DNA of 64,000 nucleotides from VAZQ01 sp036557665 (lineage in GTDB: Bacteria; Pseudomonadota; Alphaproteobacteria; Rhizobiales; Xanthobacteraceae), in the NCBI GenBank assembly GCA_036557665.1, contig DATBHG010000106.1, positions 62,001 through 126,000 on the forward strand, read 5' to 3'. Below, in pieces: positions 1 to 7,324 of the stretch. Numbering within the stretch: position 1 is the first letter of the stretch; each line of letters starts with the position of its first letter. The notes beneath the pieces are model-generated. The model was not told where the DNA came from and did no database searches. It saw nothing but the letters and a program-made list of their open reading frames with translations. Both the position numbers and the translations under genes were made by a program.

Positions 1-145
1 CTGACGCTTGTCGTAGGACCTTCGTCGGAGTCAGCAATCCATGGCCGGCATTCTGCGTTGGCGGCATGATATGCGATTTTGGGGATTGTCGCAGCGCGTT
101 TCCCGACTAAGCTCCTCCGCGCGCGACACAGAGAAGGAGGAATCG

Positions 146-340
146 ATGCGAGCCATCGTGATTGGGATGCTTGTTGCGGCAGGTGTAAGCTTTGTGGGCA
201 TCGCACCCGGCACGGCAGCTCCTGCGAGCTGCGCGGCAATCAGCCGAGCTGAGGCCGATATGAGCCCAGTCGTTCAGGCGCGGTGCTGGTGCGTGTGGCG
301 AGGTCCGCGTGGCTATTGCCGCCGCTGGCGTTGCTGGTAA
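146..340 (+). CDS. Small secreted cysteine/arginine-rich peptide, 64 aa
   Basis: I do not recognise a family. The start at 146 was chosen because GAGAAGGAGG lies just upstream of the ATG, although the frame is open further upstream. The product begins with a hydrophobic stretch (about residues 3-25, ending near GTAAPA) that looks like a Sec signal peptide. The mature part of about 40 residues is basic and rich in Cys, Trp and Arg, ending in RRWRCW. It is probably exported, and the cysteines could form disulfides. A strong palindrome follows the stop. Similar short Rhizobiales exported peptides have no known role; function unassigned. Confidence 0.6.
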   Translation: MRAIVIGMLVAAGVSFVGIAPGTAAPASCAAISRAEADMSPVVQARCWCVWRGPRGYCRRWRCW

Positions 341-449
341 ACCCGGCGAAACGCCGAGAGGCGACCACGTGCTGGAATAATGAGGCTTAGCCCGGGTAGC
401 TCATTGCGCAATCCGGGCGATTTCGGCCCAAGCCTCCTTCTGGTGTCAA

Positions 450-474
450 AGCGCCGGGCAAGTTGCCCGGCGCT
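450..474. terminator. Bidirectional terminator-like hairpin
   Basis: A perfect 10-bp inverted repeat (AGCGCCGGGC and GCCCGGCGCT) with a 5-nt loop AAGTT lies between the convergent small-peptide gene and the GST gene. There is no long T-run on either side, so efficiency is uncertain, but position and stem strength fit a shared terminator. Confidence 0.65.
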
Positions 475-502
475 GCTTCTCAGTCGAGGCGAATCCCGCG
501 AT

Positions 503-1156
503 CTAGGCTGCGGCAGCGGCGGGCATCGCGCACTGCGCCAGGGTTTTCTGCCACGCCGGCAGGGCGCGCAGGCTGGCGTACCAGCGCTTGATCTCGCCGT
601 ATGGCCCGATCGGATAATGCGCCATGTCGGCGAGATTCATCGATGCGCCGATCGCGAAGTCGGCAAGGGTGAGCGCGTCGCCGATGACGAACTTTCTGCC
701 CCTGAGCTGATCGTCCAGGACCTTCGCGGCGCGATGGAAGTTTTCAGCGCCCTTGGCGATTGCCGCCTGGTCGGGCTCGCCGCTCTTGAGCACGATCGGC
801 TTGATCACATGCTCGAAAATGAAAACTGCGCAGCTCGGATCCCAGTGACAGACATCCCAGAACTGCCAGCGTGTCACGTCGAGGCGGCCTCGCTCGTCCC
901 GCGGCAGCAGGCCGCTTTCCGGCTTCTTGCCCGCGAGATACTGCATGATCGCGCCTGATTCCCACAGCACATAATCGCCATCCTTGAGGGTGGGCATCTT
1001 CTTGTTTGGATTGAGAGCGGCGTATTGCGGCGAGCTCTGGTCGCCTTTCACCAGATCGACGATGCGCAACATCGTCTCGATTCCGAGATGATTCGCCACT
1101 GACATCACCTTGAAGGCGCGTGGACTCGGCGGAAAGACGTAAAGTTCCATTGTCAT
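503..1156 (-). CDS. Glutathione S-transferase family protein, 217 aa
   Basis: Cytosolic GST-like protein that would conjugate or reduce substrates with glutathione. The N-terminal thioredoxin-like domain (about residues 3-80) opens with a beta strand followed by a Ser-Pro-Arg turn where these enzymes carry their catalytic Ser/Tyr/Cys, and has the family Leu/Met-Pro-Thr-Leu and ESGAI motifs for the glutathione gamma-glutamyl group. The C-terminal helical domain (about 90-205) contains LADFAIG, the usual folding motif. Length is typical. AAGGGAG precedes the ATG by 6 nt. Substrate unknown. It is downstream of, and co-oriented with, an HxlR regulator gene. Confidence 0.9.
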   Translation of the reverse strand: MTMELYVFPPSPRAFKVMSVANHLGIETMLRIVDLVKGDQSSPQYAALNPNKKMPTLKDGDYVLWESGAIMQYLAGKKPESGLLPRDERGRLDVTRWQFWDVCHWDPSCAVFIFEHVIKPIVLKSGEPDQAAIAKGAENFHRAAKVLDDQLRGRKFVIGDALTLADFAIGASMNLADMAHYPIGPYGEIKRWYASLRALPAWQKTLAQCAMPAAAAA

Positions 1157-1305
1157 GGACTACTCCCTTGCTGAGATCACCGAATACGCATGCATTCGGC
1201 GCGAAATTGTGTCATCGACTGCTCACTTGTTTTCGACCTGCTTGAAGCGCTTGAAGCGCTCGATCATTTCCGGCCAGCCGCGGTCGACATTCTTGACTTG
1301 CCGAC

Positions 1306-1839
1306 TTACCGAGGCTCGCGACGCGCGCGCGTCGGAGATTTCGCGCTGGTCCGCACACCCTGGATTGAAGCGAGCCTGCGCCGAGTGCGCGCGCCTGCGG
1401 CAGGACCCGGAGCGAGCGCGTATTCCGGCCCCGTGATCGGACGTCCGGTAGCACTGTCGACGAGGACAGGATCCACCGTGGCGCCCGTCATGGTATTGAC
1501 CAGCAGCACGCTTGGCCCTTCCGGGGCGAAGTGCTTGTTGCCCCACGCGAGCAACGCGATCAGGATCGGGCGAAAATCGCGGGCGCGCGCAGTGGGGACG
1601 TACTCGTACCGGGCTGGCCGGTCGCTGTAGCGCCGGCGGCGGAGCAATCCCGCCGCAACCAGCGCGTTGAGCCGGCGCGTGAGCATGTTCGGCGCAATGC
1701 CGAGGCTCCTCTGGAACTGATCGAATCGCGTAAGCCCAAGCAGCGCATCGCGCAGAATCAGCATGCTCCACCACTCGCCGACATGCTCGAGACTGCGGGC
1801 GATCGGACACGGCATCTGGCCGAAGCTCTTCCGCTGCAT
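1306..1839 (-). CDS. HxlR-family winged-helix transcriptional regulator
   Basis: Small DNA-binding regulator of the HxlR type, which usually senses reactive electrophiles or oxidants. It starts MQRKSFGQMPCPIARSLEHVGEWWSMLILRDALLG-like; the early Cys next to Pro-Ile is the conserved HxlR cysteine, and the winged helix covers about residues 8-100. The C-terminal extension (about 100-177) is longer than usual and Ala/Arg rich. ATG 1839 is favoured over the GTG six bases further out. The gene diverges from maoC, and its start overlaps the -35 box of the maoC promoter, so it probably controls that gene, itself and perhaps the GST gene. Confidence 0.85.
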   Translation of the reverse strand: MQRKSFGQMPCPIARSLEHVGEWWSMLILRDALLGLTRFDQFQRSLGIAPNMLTRRLNALVAAGLLRRRRYSDRPARYEYVPTARARDFRPILIALLAWGNKHFAPEGPSVLLVNTMTGATVDPVLVDSATGRPITGPEYALAPGPAAGARTRRRLASIQGVRTSAKSPTRARREPR

Positions 1840-1867
1840 TGACACTTCATAGGGCAGTTACTATCAT
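1839..1867 (+). promoter_or_regulatory. Sigma-70 type promoter for the maoC-MFS genes
   Basis: TTGACA at 1839-1844, a 17-bp spacer and TATCAT at 1862-1867 form a near-consensus promoter reading rightward. Transcription would begin about 15-20 bases before the ATG at 1890, which supports that start. The -35 box overlaps the start codon of the divergent HxlR gene. Confidence 0.7.
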
Positions 1868-1889
1868 CATGCAAGTAAAGGATGCCGCG

Positions 1890-2417
1890 ATGCCCGAAAC
1901 TGCAAGATCGGACCGCAACACCTTTTTCCTCGAGGACCTTTACGTCGGGCAGCGATTTACCAGCGCGTCGCACACGGTAGACGAGGCGCAAATCAAGCGT
2001 TTCGCAGCCGAATATGATCCGCAGCCGTTTCATCTCGACGACCAAGCCGCGAAGGCGACGCTGTTCGGGGGACTGGCCGCGAGCGGATGGCACACCATGG
2101 CGATCACCATGAAGCTGATGGTCGATTCCGGGCTGCCGCTCGCCGGAGGGATCATCGGGACCGGCGGAAAGATCAGTTGGCCCAAGCCGACCCGGCCGGG
2201 CGATACGCTCACGGTGACGAGTGAGATCGAGGATGTGAGCCCTTCGCGCTCGCGTCCGGATCGCGGCAGGATTCGCGTGCGCAACGAGACACGCAATCAG
2301 AGCGGCGAGATCGTGCAGACCCTTATCGCCAACCTGATCGTCCCAAGCCGCAATTCTGCGGCGCATGCACCTCGACCCTCCTTCACCCGTGTTGCAGTCG
2401 CCGACCCCACGGAATAA
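1890..2417 (+). CDS. MaoC-like dehydratase (hot-dog fold), 175 aa
   Basis: Predicted (R)-specific enoyl-CoA hydratase/dehydratase. The hydratase-2 signature is visible as EYDPQPFHLDD (catalytic Asp and His) followed by GGLAASGWHT, near residues 36-60. The second half has the IGTGGKISWPKPTRPGD stretch common to MaoC proteins of dual-specificity type. Start 1890 was chosen over upstream in-frame codons because AAAGGA precedes it and the promoter at 1839-1867 would exclude them. It is followed after 28 bp by an MFS transporter, probably as one operon controlled by the divergent HxlR protein. The acyl-CoA substrate is not evident. Confidence 0.85.
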   Translation: MPETARSDRNTFFLEDLYVGQRFTSASHTVDEAQIKRFAAEYDPQPFHLDDQAAKATLFGGLAASGWHTMAITMKLMVDSGLPLAGGIIGTGGKISWPKPTRPGDTLTVTSEIEDVSPSRSRPDRGRIRVRNETRNQSGEIVQTLIANLIVPSRNSAAHAPRPSFTRVAVADPTE

Positions 2418-2445
2418 GACCAGCCGTTCCCGTGAAGGCTCCGCC

Positions 2446-3696
2446 ATGACGCCGCAGCGCAATTTTTGGATACCGGTCATCTGCGGGGGGATGATACTTA
2501 CGCTCGGGATCGGCGCGCGGCAGAGCTTCGGAATCTTTCAGAAGCCGATAGCAGCCGACCTCAATGTCGGCCGCGAGCTGTGGTCTTTTGCCAACGCCTT
2601 CGCCCTGTTGCTGATGGGAGTGTTCTCGCCATTTGCCGGCAATCTGGCGGACCGGTTCGGCACGGCACGCACTGTTGCGGGCGGCGGCGCACTGTACGTC
2701 GCCGGCATGTTCATGATCGCCGCGGCAAGCGAGGGAGTACTGCTCACGCTCGGGAACGCGCTCGTCGGGATCGGCATGTCCGCGGCGGGGTTCGGGCCCA
2801 TCCTCGGAGCGATCGGTCGCCAGACGCCTGCCGCGTGGCGCTCGAGCGCGCTGGGGATCGCCACCGCGGCGGGCTCCTTCGGCCAGTTCGCAATCGTCCC
2901 TTTTGCCTCTGTCCTGCAAAGCCGGCTCGATAATTGGCATTCGACCATGCTCGTGCTCGGCGCCGCCTCGGTGATGATGCTCCCGCTGGCGCTCGGGCTG
3001 CGCGAGAATCGCTCGGGCGCCAGGGACAAGGCCGGCACAATCCGGAGGCAAAGCGCGCGAGATGCGCTGCACGAGGCATTCCAAACCCAAGGCTTCTGCC
3101 TGCTTACGATCGGTTTCTTCGTGTGCGGCTTCCACGTCGCCTTCATCGGGCTGCATCTGCCGTCCTACATTTCCGATCATGCCGTGAGCCTGTCCCTGTT
3201 CGGGCACCCCGTCTCAGCGGTTGCGCTCGGGGGTTGGGCGATCGGGCTCGTCGGTCTGTTCAATATCGCCGGCTCGCTGCTGTGGGGGTGGCTGGGCGGG
3301 CGGCATCCACGCAAGGACATGCTGGCCCTGCTTTATGCACTGCGGGCCCTTGCCTTCATGCTGTTCCTTGCGCTGCCGCTGTCTTGGCTGTCCGTGCTTA
3401 TCTTTGCGGCATCGCTCGGCTTTCTCTGGCTCGGAACCGTTCCGCTCACCAGCGGACTTGTCGGCTACATGTTCGGGCCGGCGCACGTATCGATGCTCTG
3501 GGGCATCGTCTTCCTCAGCCATCAGCTCGGGAGCTTCCTCGGCGGCTGGGGCGCCGGGAGGCTCTATGACATTCAGGGCAATTACGACGCGATGTGGTGG
3601 ATAGCGGTCGGGCTTGGCCTATTCGCCGCCATCATTCATTGGCTCATCCGCGAGCAACCCGTTCCTCGGCTCGCACCCGCCACGGCAACGACATGA
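2446..3696 (+). CDS. MFS transporter, oxalate/formate-antiporter-like, 416 aa
   Basis: Inner-membrane major facilitator with about 12 hydrophobic segments. The N-terminal ILTLGIGARQSFGIFQKPI segment and the loop 2-3 motif NLADRFGTARTV are typical of the monocarboxylate/oxalate-formate branch. GAAGG sits upstream of ATG 2446. It follows maoC closely and overlaps the next small membrane gene by 4 nt (ATGA), pointing to a three-gene operon. It may import an organic acid handled by the MaoC enzyme; that is inference, as the substrate cannot be read from sequence. Confidence 0.88.
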   Translation: MTPQRNFWIPVICGGMILTLGIGARQSFGIFQKPIAADLNVGRELWSFANAFALLLMGVFSPFAGNLADRFGTARTVAGGGALYVAGMFMIAAASEGVLLTLGNALVGIGMSAAGFGPILGAIGRQTPAAWRSSALGIATAAGSFGQFAIVPFASVLQSRLDNWHSTMLVLGAASVMMLPLALGLRENRSGARDKAGTIRRQSARDALHEAFQTQGFCLLTIGFFVCGFHVAFIGLHLPSYISDHAVSLSLFGHPVSAVALGGWAIGLVGLFNIAGSLLWGWLGGRHPRKDMLALLYALRALAFMLFLALPLSWLSVLIFAASLGFLWLGTVPLTSGLVGYMFGPAHVSMLWGIVFLSHQLGSFLGGWGAGRLYDIQGNYDAMWWIAVGLGLFAAIIHWLIREQPVPRLAPATATT

Positions 3697-3896
3697 TGCA
3701 TGCTCACCCCGACGGGATGATAGCGCATGGTCACACCGCGGGGGCGTCGCGGCGCTCGATGGCGCGCACAGCGTCCTTCGGGCTTCTCGGCATAGCAGGG
3801 GCAATCCTGCTTGCGGTCTGCACCACCGCGTTCCTGCTGTGGGGTATCAATGGACCGGCATATCTGCTCGATTTTATAGCAGCATACTGCGGCTGA
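3693..3896 (+). CDS. Single-pass small membrane protein, 67 aa, translationally coupled
   Basis: The ATG overlaps the stop codon of the MFS gene (ATGA), the classical arrangement for translational coupling. The protein has a His-rich N-terminus of about 25 residues (HAHPDG, HGH) and one transmembrane helix at about residues 28-54 (FGLLGIAGAILLAVCTTAFLLWG), then a short tail. Small partners of this kind occur beside MFS and other carriers. The family is not recognised. The histidines could bind metal, but this is speculative. Confidence 0.6.
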   Translation: MMHAHPDGMIAHGHTAGASRRSMARTASFGLLGIAGAILLAVCTTAFLLWGINGPAYLLDFIAAYCG

Positions 3897-3959
3897 GCCT
3901 CGCGCATTCCGGCGATTTTCCGACCGCGTAGTATCGGGATCGTTCAGGCGCCGAAAAAT

Positions 3960-3988
3960 CGTCGAAAAAAATTTGGGGTACGGTCGAA
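3960..3988 (+). promoter_or_regulatory. Candidate ECF42-type autoregulated promoter
   Basis: CGTCGA at 3960-3965 followed by 17 bp and GTCGAA at 3983-3988 resembles the ECF42 target described in Streptomyces (TGTCGA at -35, CGA/TC at -10). It lies about 75 bp upstream of the DGPF-protein gene that precedes the sigma factor. One -35 base differs from that motif. Confidence 0.45.
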
Positions 3989-4062
3989 TTCTCCCTTCTT
4001 CAAACGTCTTGGGGTTGGCGGGGCAAAAATGTCCGGCCACAACAGGCGAAGGAGTCTTAGCC

Positions 4063-4410
4063 ATGAAATACATGCTGCTGATCTATGCGAACGAAGACCA
4101 GATGCAAAAGCGCGAGCGCCCGAGTATCGAGCAGGCATTGGCCGCCTATGGCGCCTATACCGAAGCAATGCAGAAGGCAGGCGTGCTGATCGGCGGCAAT
4201 CGTCTCAGACCGTCGGGATCTGCGAGCACGGTGCGGGTCGCCGACGGCAAGACCAATGTGCTCGACGGACCCTACGCCGAGACCAAGGAGCAACTCGGGG
4301 GCTACTACATGATCGACGTTCCCGACCTCGATGCCGCCATCACCTGGGCTGCGCGCTGTCCGGGAGCCAGTCACGGCACTATCGAAGTTCGTCCGATCTG
4401 GCCGATGTAG
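4063..4410 (+). CDS. YCII-related DGPF-domain protein, 115 aa
   Basis: Small cytoplasmic protein of the YciI/DGPF family. It starts MKYMLLIYANE and carries LDGPYAETKEQLGGYYMIDV, the family signature DGPF (here DGPY) with its ETKE-LGG-Y continuation, then EVRPIWPM. ATG 4063 follows GAAGGAG. It sits 10 bp before an ECF42-like sigma factor, the conserved neighbourhood of that group. The biochemical role of DGPF proteins is not established; they are usual members of the ECF42 regulon. Confidence 0.9.
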   Translation: MKYMLLIYANEDQMQKRERPSIEQALAAYGAYTEAMQKAGVLIGGNRLRPSGSASTVRVADGKTNVLDGPYAETKEQLGGYYMIDVPDLDAAITWAARCPGASHGTIEVRPIWPM

Positions 4411-4420
4411 GCCGGATGCA

Positions 4421-5752
4421 ATGGTCGACACAGACGAGCAAGCCCGAAAATCCGCTGAGGCGGTAGCGCGCCGAAGCTACGGCAAGCTGGTCGCCTTCCT
4501 CGCAGCGCGTACGCGCGACGTTGCAGGGGCCGAGGACGCTCTGTCCGAGGCCTTTGCAACTGCGCTTGCGCACTGGCCATCCAACGGCATCCCCGAAAAT
4601 GCCGAGGCTTGGCTCTTTGCGGTCGCACGGCGGAAGTTGATCGACGCCGCGAGGCACCGGCGCTCGAGCGAGCAAGCTGCCGACCATCTTAGGCTCTTGG
4701 CTGAAGAGTTGGAGGAGATGGCGGCGAACCGAAGAAAGATTCCCGATGATCGACTGTCCCTTATGTTTGCTTGCGCGCATCCCGCCATTGATCCCGCGAT
4801 CCGCGCGCCGCTGATCCTTCAAGCCATCCTTGGTTTTGATGCTGCGACGATCGCCTCGGCGTTCCTGATCTCGCCGTCCGCCATGGCCCAGCGGCTCGTG
4901 CGCGCAAAGGCGAAGCTCCATGATGCCGGTATCCCCTTCGGCGTGCCCGAGCCAGGCAATCTCCTTGATCGCCTGGAGGCAGTGCTCGATGCGATCTACG
5001 CCGCCTTTTGCGAGGGTTGGTCGGACCCGGCAGGCACCGAGATCCGTCGCCGCGATCTTGCCGAGGACGCGATCTGGCTCGGCCGCCTCGTCGCCTCGCT
5101 GCGGCCGGACGAGCCGGAGGCATTGGGGTTGCTGGCACTGATGCTCTATGCCGAAGCCCGCCGACACGCGCGGCGAAACGCGGCGGGCGAATATGTGCCG
5201 CTAGCCGAGCAGGATACGACGCAGTGGAACACTGAGCTCATCGAGGAGGCGGAAGCGCTGCTGCAACGCTCGAGCCGCATGGGAGCGACCGGACGCTATC
5301 AGCTGGAATCGGCTGTGCAGTCGGCCCATGTGGTTCGCCGCCTCACCGGCCGAGCCGACTGGGCCGCGATTGTGCGGATCTATGACGCGCTGCTCGTACT
5401 GACGGGCTCACCCGTGGTCGCGATCAATCGCGCGATTGCAGTCGCGGAGACCAGCGGTGCCGCGGCGGGCCTTGCCGCGCTGGAGACTTGGGCAAGCGAT
5501 GCGCGGCTCGCGCAATATCAGCCCTATTGGGCGGCGCGCGCCGCACTGCTGGCGCGGCTGAGCAGTGTCGATGCGGCGGAGCAAGCCTATCAAATGGCCA
5601 TCGGTCTCGAAACCGATCCGGCCGTTCGCGATTTCCTGCAGCGGCGCTGCAGCGAGCTGCGGACCGCAAAGATTCGGGGCGTGCCAGGAGGGGCGCGCAC
5701 CCAAGACCTACGCCGCCGCAAGCCGCGTTCCATGAGGTCCCAGGGCGCGTAG
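4421..5752 (+). CDS. ECF42-like RNA polymerase sigma factor with C-terminal helical extension, 443 aa
   Basis: Extracytoplasmic-function-type sigma factor. Region 2 (about residues 15-85) contains VAGAEDALSEAFATALAHWP and AWLFAVARRKLIDAARH; region 4 (about 125-185) contains LMFACAHPAID, AIASAFLISPSAMAQRLVRAKAKL. About 230 residues of alpha-helical, TPR-like sequence follow, including CEGWSDPAG and AEARRHARRNAAGEYVPL, typical of the ECF42/DUF6596 type in which the extension controls activity. No anti-sigma gene is adjacent. The last 20 residues (after about KIRG) look unlike the family and may be read-through into intergenic DNA. Confidence 0.9.
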   Translation: MVDTDEQARKSAEAVARRSYGKLVAFLAARTRDVAGAEDALSEAFATALAHWPSNGIPENAEAWLFAVARRKLIDAARHRRSSEQAADHLRLLAEELEEMAANRRKIPDDRLSLMFACAHPAIDPAIRAPLILQAILGFDAATIASAFLISPSAMAQRLVRAKAKLHDAGIPFGVPEPGNLLDRLEAVLDAIYAAFCEGWSDPAGTEIRRRDLAEDAIWLGRLVASLRPDEPEALGLLALMLYAEARRHARRNAAGEYVPLAEQDTTQWNTELIEEAEALLQRSSRMGATGRYQLESAVQSAHVVRRLTGRADWAAIVRIYDALLVLTGSPVVAINRAIAVAETSGAAAGLAALETWASDARLAQYQPYWAARAALLARLSSVDAAEQAYQMAIGLETDPAVRDFLQRRCSELRTAKIRGVPGGARTQDLRRRKPRSMRSQGA

Positions 5753-6165
5753 GCCGGGCCGAGGAATTCGTGACGGCCGCGCCGCGCCAGTCGGCAGTGC
5801 AGTGTTTCCAAGGTTCTAAACCATATCAGCACGCCCGTGGTTCTCGCCCCCGGGGGAGGCACCCACTTTCTTGAGCGCGCCGTCTCGAAGGGCGGCCCAC
5901 AACCGAAATCGTGACTGCTGCCCTCCCTCGAGACGGTCACGCGCAGCAAACTGCGCCTGACCTGCCACAGGATGAGGCTGGCGTTTTGGCTCCGCCGCAA
6001 AGGCGGGCATGCTATGCCCCTTGAGGCGCGATCTCGCCGGCATTCGCAACGGTAGAAATAGGACAGCCCGGAGCCCGCGCCGCCTTCAATTCCGACCACG
6101 CTCCCGCTATGGCTCCGAGCAGGGGCAGGTCATTCCCACTCAGAGAGCAAGGAGCCAGAGGACAC
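5753..6165. other. Intergenic region without a recognisable gene (413 bp)
   Basis: No supported ORF, tRNA or long inverted repeat was found. The end contains the ribosome binding site (AGAGG at about 6157) of the amidinotransferase. This gap separates the ECF42 pair from the natural-product locus and probably holds the latter's promoter, which I could not place confidently. Confidence 0.4.
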
Positions 6166-7215
6166 ATGTCGCGTGTTTGGAGTTGCAACGAGTGGGATCA
6201 GCTGGAAGAAGTTATCCTGGGAAATCCGCTGAACGCACGCTTTCCCACCGCGGACCGAAGCGCCCAAGTGGCGGAATTTTCCAAGCGTTCGGTGACGGAG
6301 ATTCCGCGCGGCCCTTTTCCGCAACAGGTTATCGAGGAGACGGAGGAGGATCTGGATGAATTCGCGCGCCTACTGCAAGGCTTGGGCATTGTCGTCAAAC
6401 GCCCAAAGACATGGCCGCATGAGGCAAAATTTTCCACCATGCATTGGGAGGCTCAGGGGTACTACAATTATTGTCCGAGGGACGTATTGCTGGTGATTGC
6501 CGACCAGATCATCGAAACGCCCAATGTCATCCGCAGCCGCGCCCTGGAAACATTCAGCTATCGCACATTGCTGATCGACTACATGAAGTCTGGAGCCAAG
6601 TGGTACAGCGCCCCCAAGCCCATGCTTCTTGACTCGCTCTTCGAGGTTGACCTGAAAAAGCCTACACCCCGCAATGACGAGCCAGCCTTCGATGCGGCTA
6701 ACGTCCTGCGTTTTGGCCAGGACCTGATCTATCTGGTCAGCGCCACAGGCAACGAGATGGGAGGGCACTGGCTGCAGTCTGTCCTCGGTGAGAAATTCCG
6801 GGTCCATTTCTTCAAAGATGTTTATTATGGCAGTCACATCGATTCGACGCTCGTTGCCCTGCGTCCCGGCTTGATTCTGTGCAACCCTTCCCGGGTCAGA
6901 GATGAGACCTTGCCCAAGATCCTGAAGCAGTGGGAATGCATCTATAGCCCGCCGATGGAGAACACAGAGAGATACGACGCTGACTATCTATCCAAGAGCA
7001 TTGGCAGCGACTGGATCGATATGAACGCATTCAGCATCAATCCGAGCCTGGTCGTGGTCGACCGCAATCAAACAGGCCTAATCAAGCTCTTGGAGAAACG
7101 CGGCCTTGATGTAATCCCGCTGAAATTGCGACACTCCAAGATGCTGGGCGGAGGGCCCCATTGCGTTACTTTGGACATCCGCCGAGCCGGAACGCTGCAA
7201 CGCTATTTCGACTGA
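6166..7215 (+). CDS. Glycine/inosamine-type amidinotransferase, 349 aa
   Basis: Transfers an amidino group (normally from arginine) to an amine to form a guanidino compound and ornithine. The catalytic triad is readable: Asp176 in FDAAN, His224 in GSHIDST and Cys333 in GGGPHCVTLD. Spacing (48 and 109) matches human AGAT Asp254-His303-Cys407 (49 and 104). The N-terminus WSCNEWDQLEEVILG is typical. AGAGG precedes ATG 6166. It lies 109 bp before a Pls/PosA-like NRPS, suggesting that it makes a guanidino amino-acid building block or modifies the NRPS product. The acceptor amine is unknown. Confidence 0.9.
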   Translation: MSRVWSCNEWDQLEEVILGNPLNARFPTADRSAQVAEFSKRSVTEIPRGPFPQQVIEETEEDLDEFARLLQGLGIVVKRPKTWPHEAKFSTMHWEAQGYYNYCPRDVLLVIADQIIETPNVIRSRALETFSYRTLLIDYMKSGAKWYSAPKPMLLDSLFEVDLKKPTPRNDEPAFDAANVLRFGQDLIYLVSATGNEMGGHWLQSVLGEKFRVHFFKDVYYGSHIDSTLVALRPGLILCNPSRVRDETLPKILKQWECIYSPPMENTERYDADYLSKSIGSDWIDMNAFSINPSLVVVDRNQTGLIKLLEKRGLDVIPLKLRHSKMLGGGPHCVTLDIRRAGTLQRYFD

Positions 7216-7324
7216 TAAAACGCGGCGGTCATGCCCGGCTGCTGACAAGCTCGCCTGTCGAGCTCAAAACCAAACATTCGCCGATAAGCCGCGTCTAAAT
7301 CCAACGCGCATGTGAGGACAGGCA

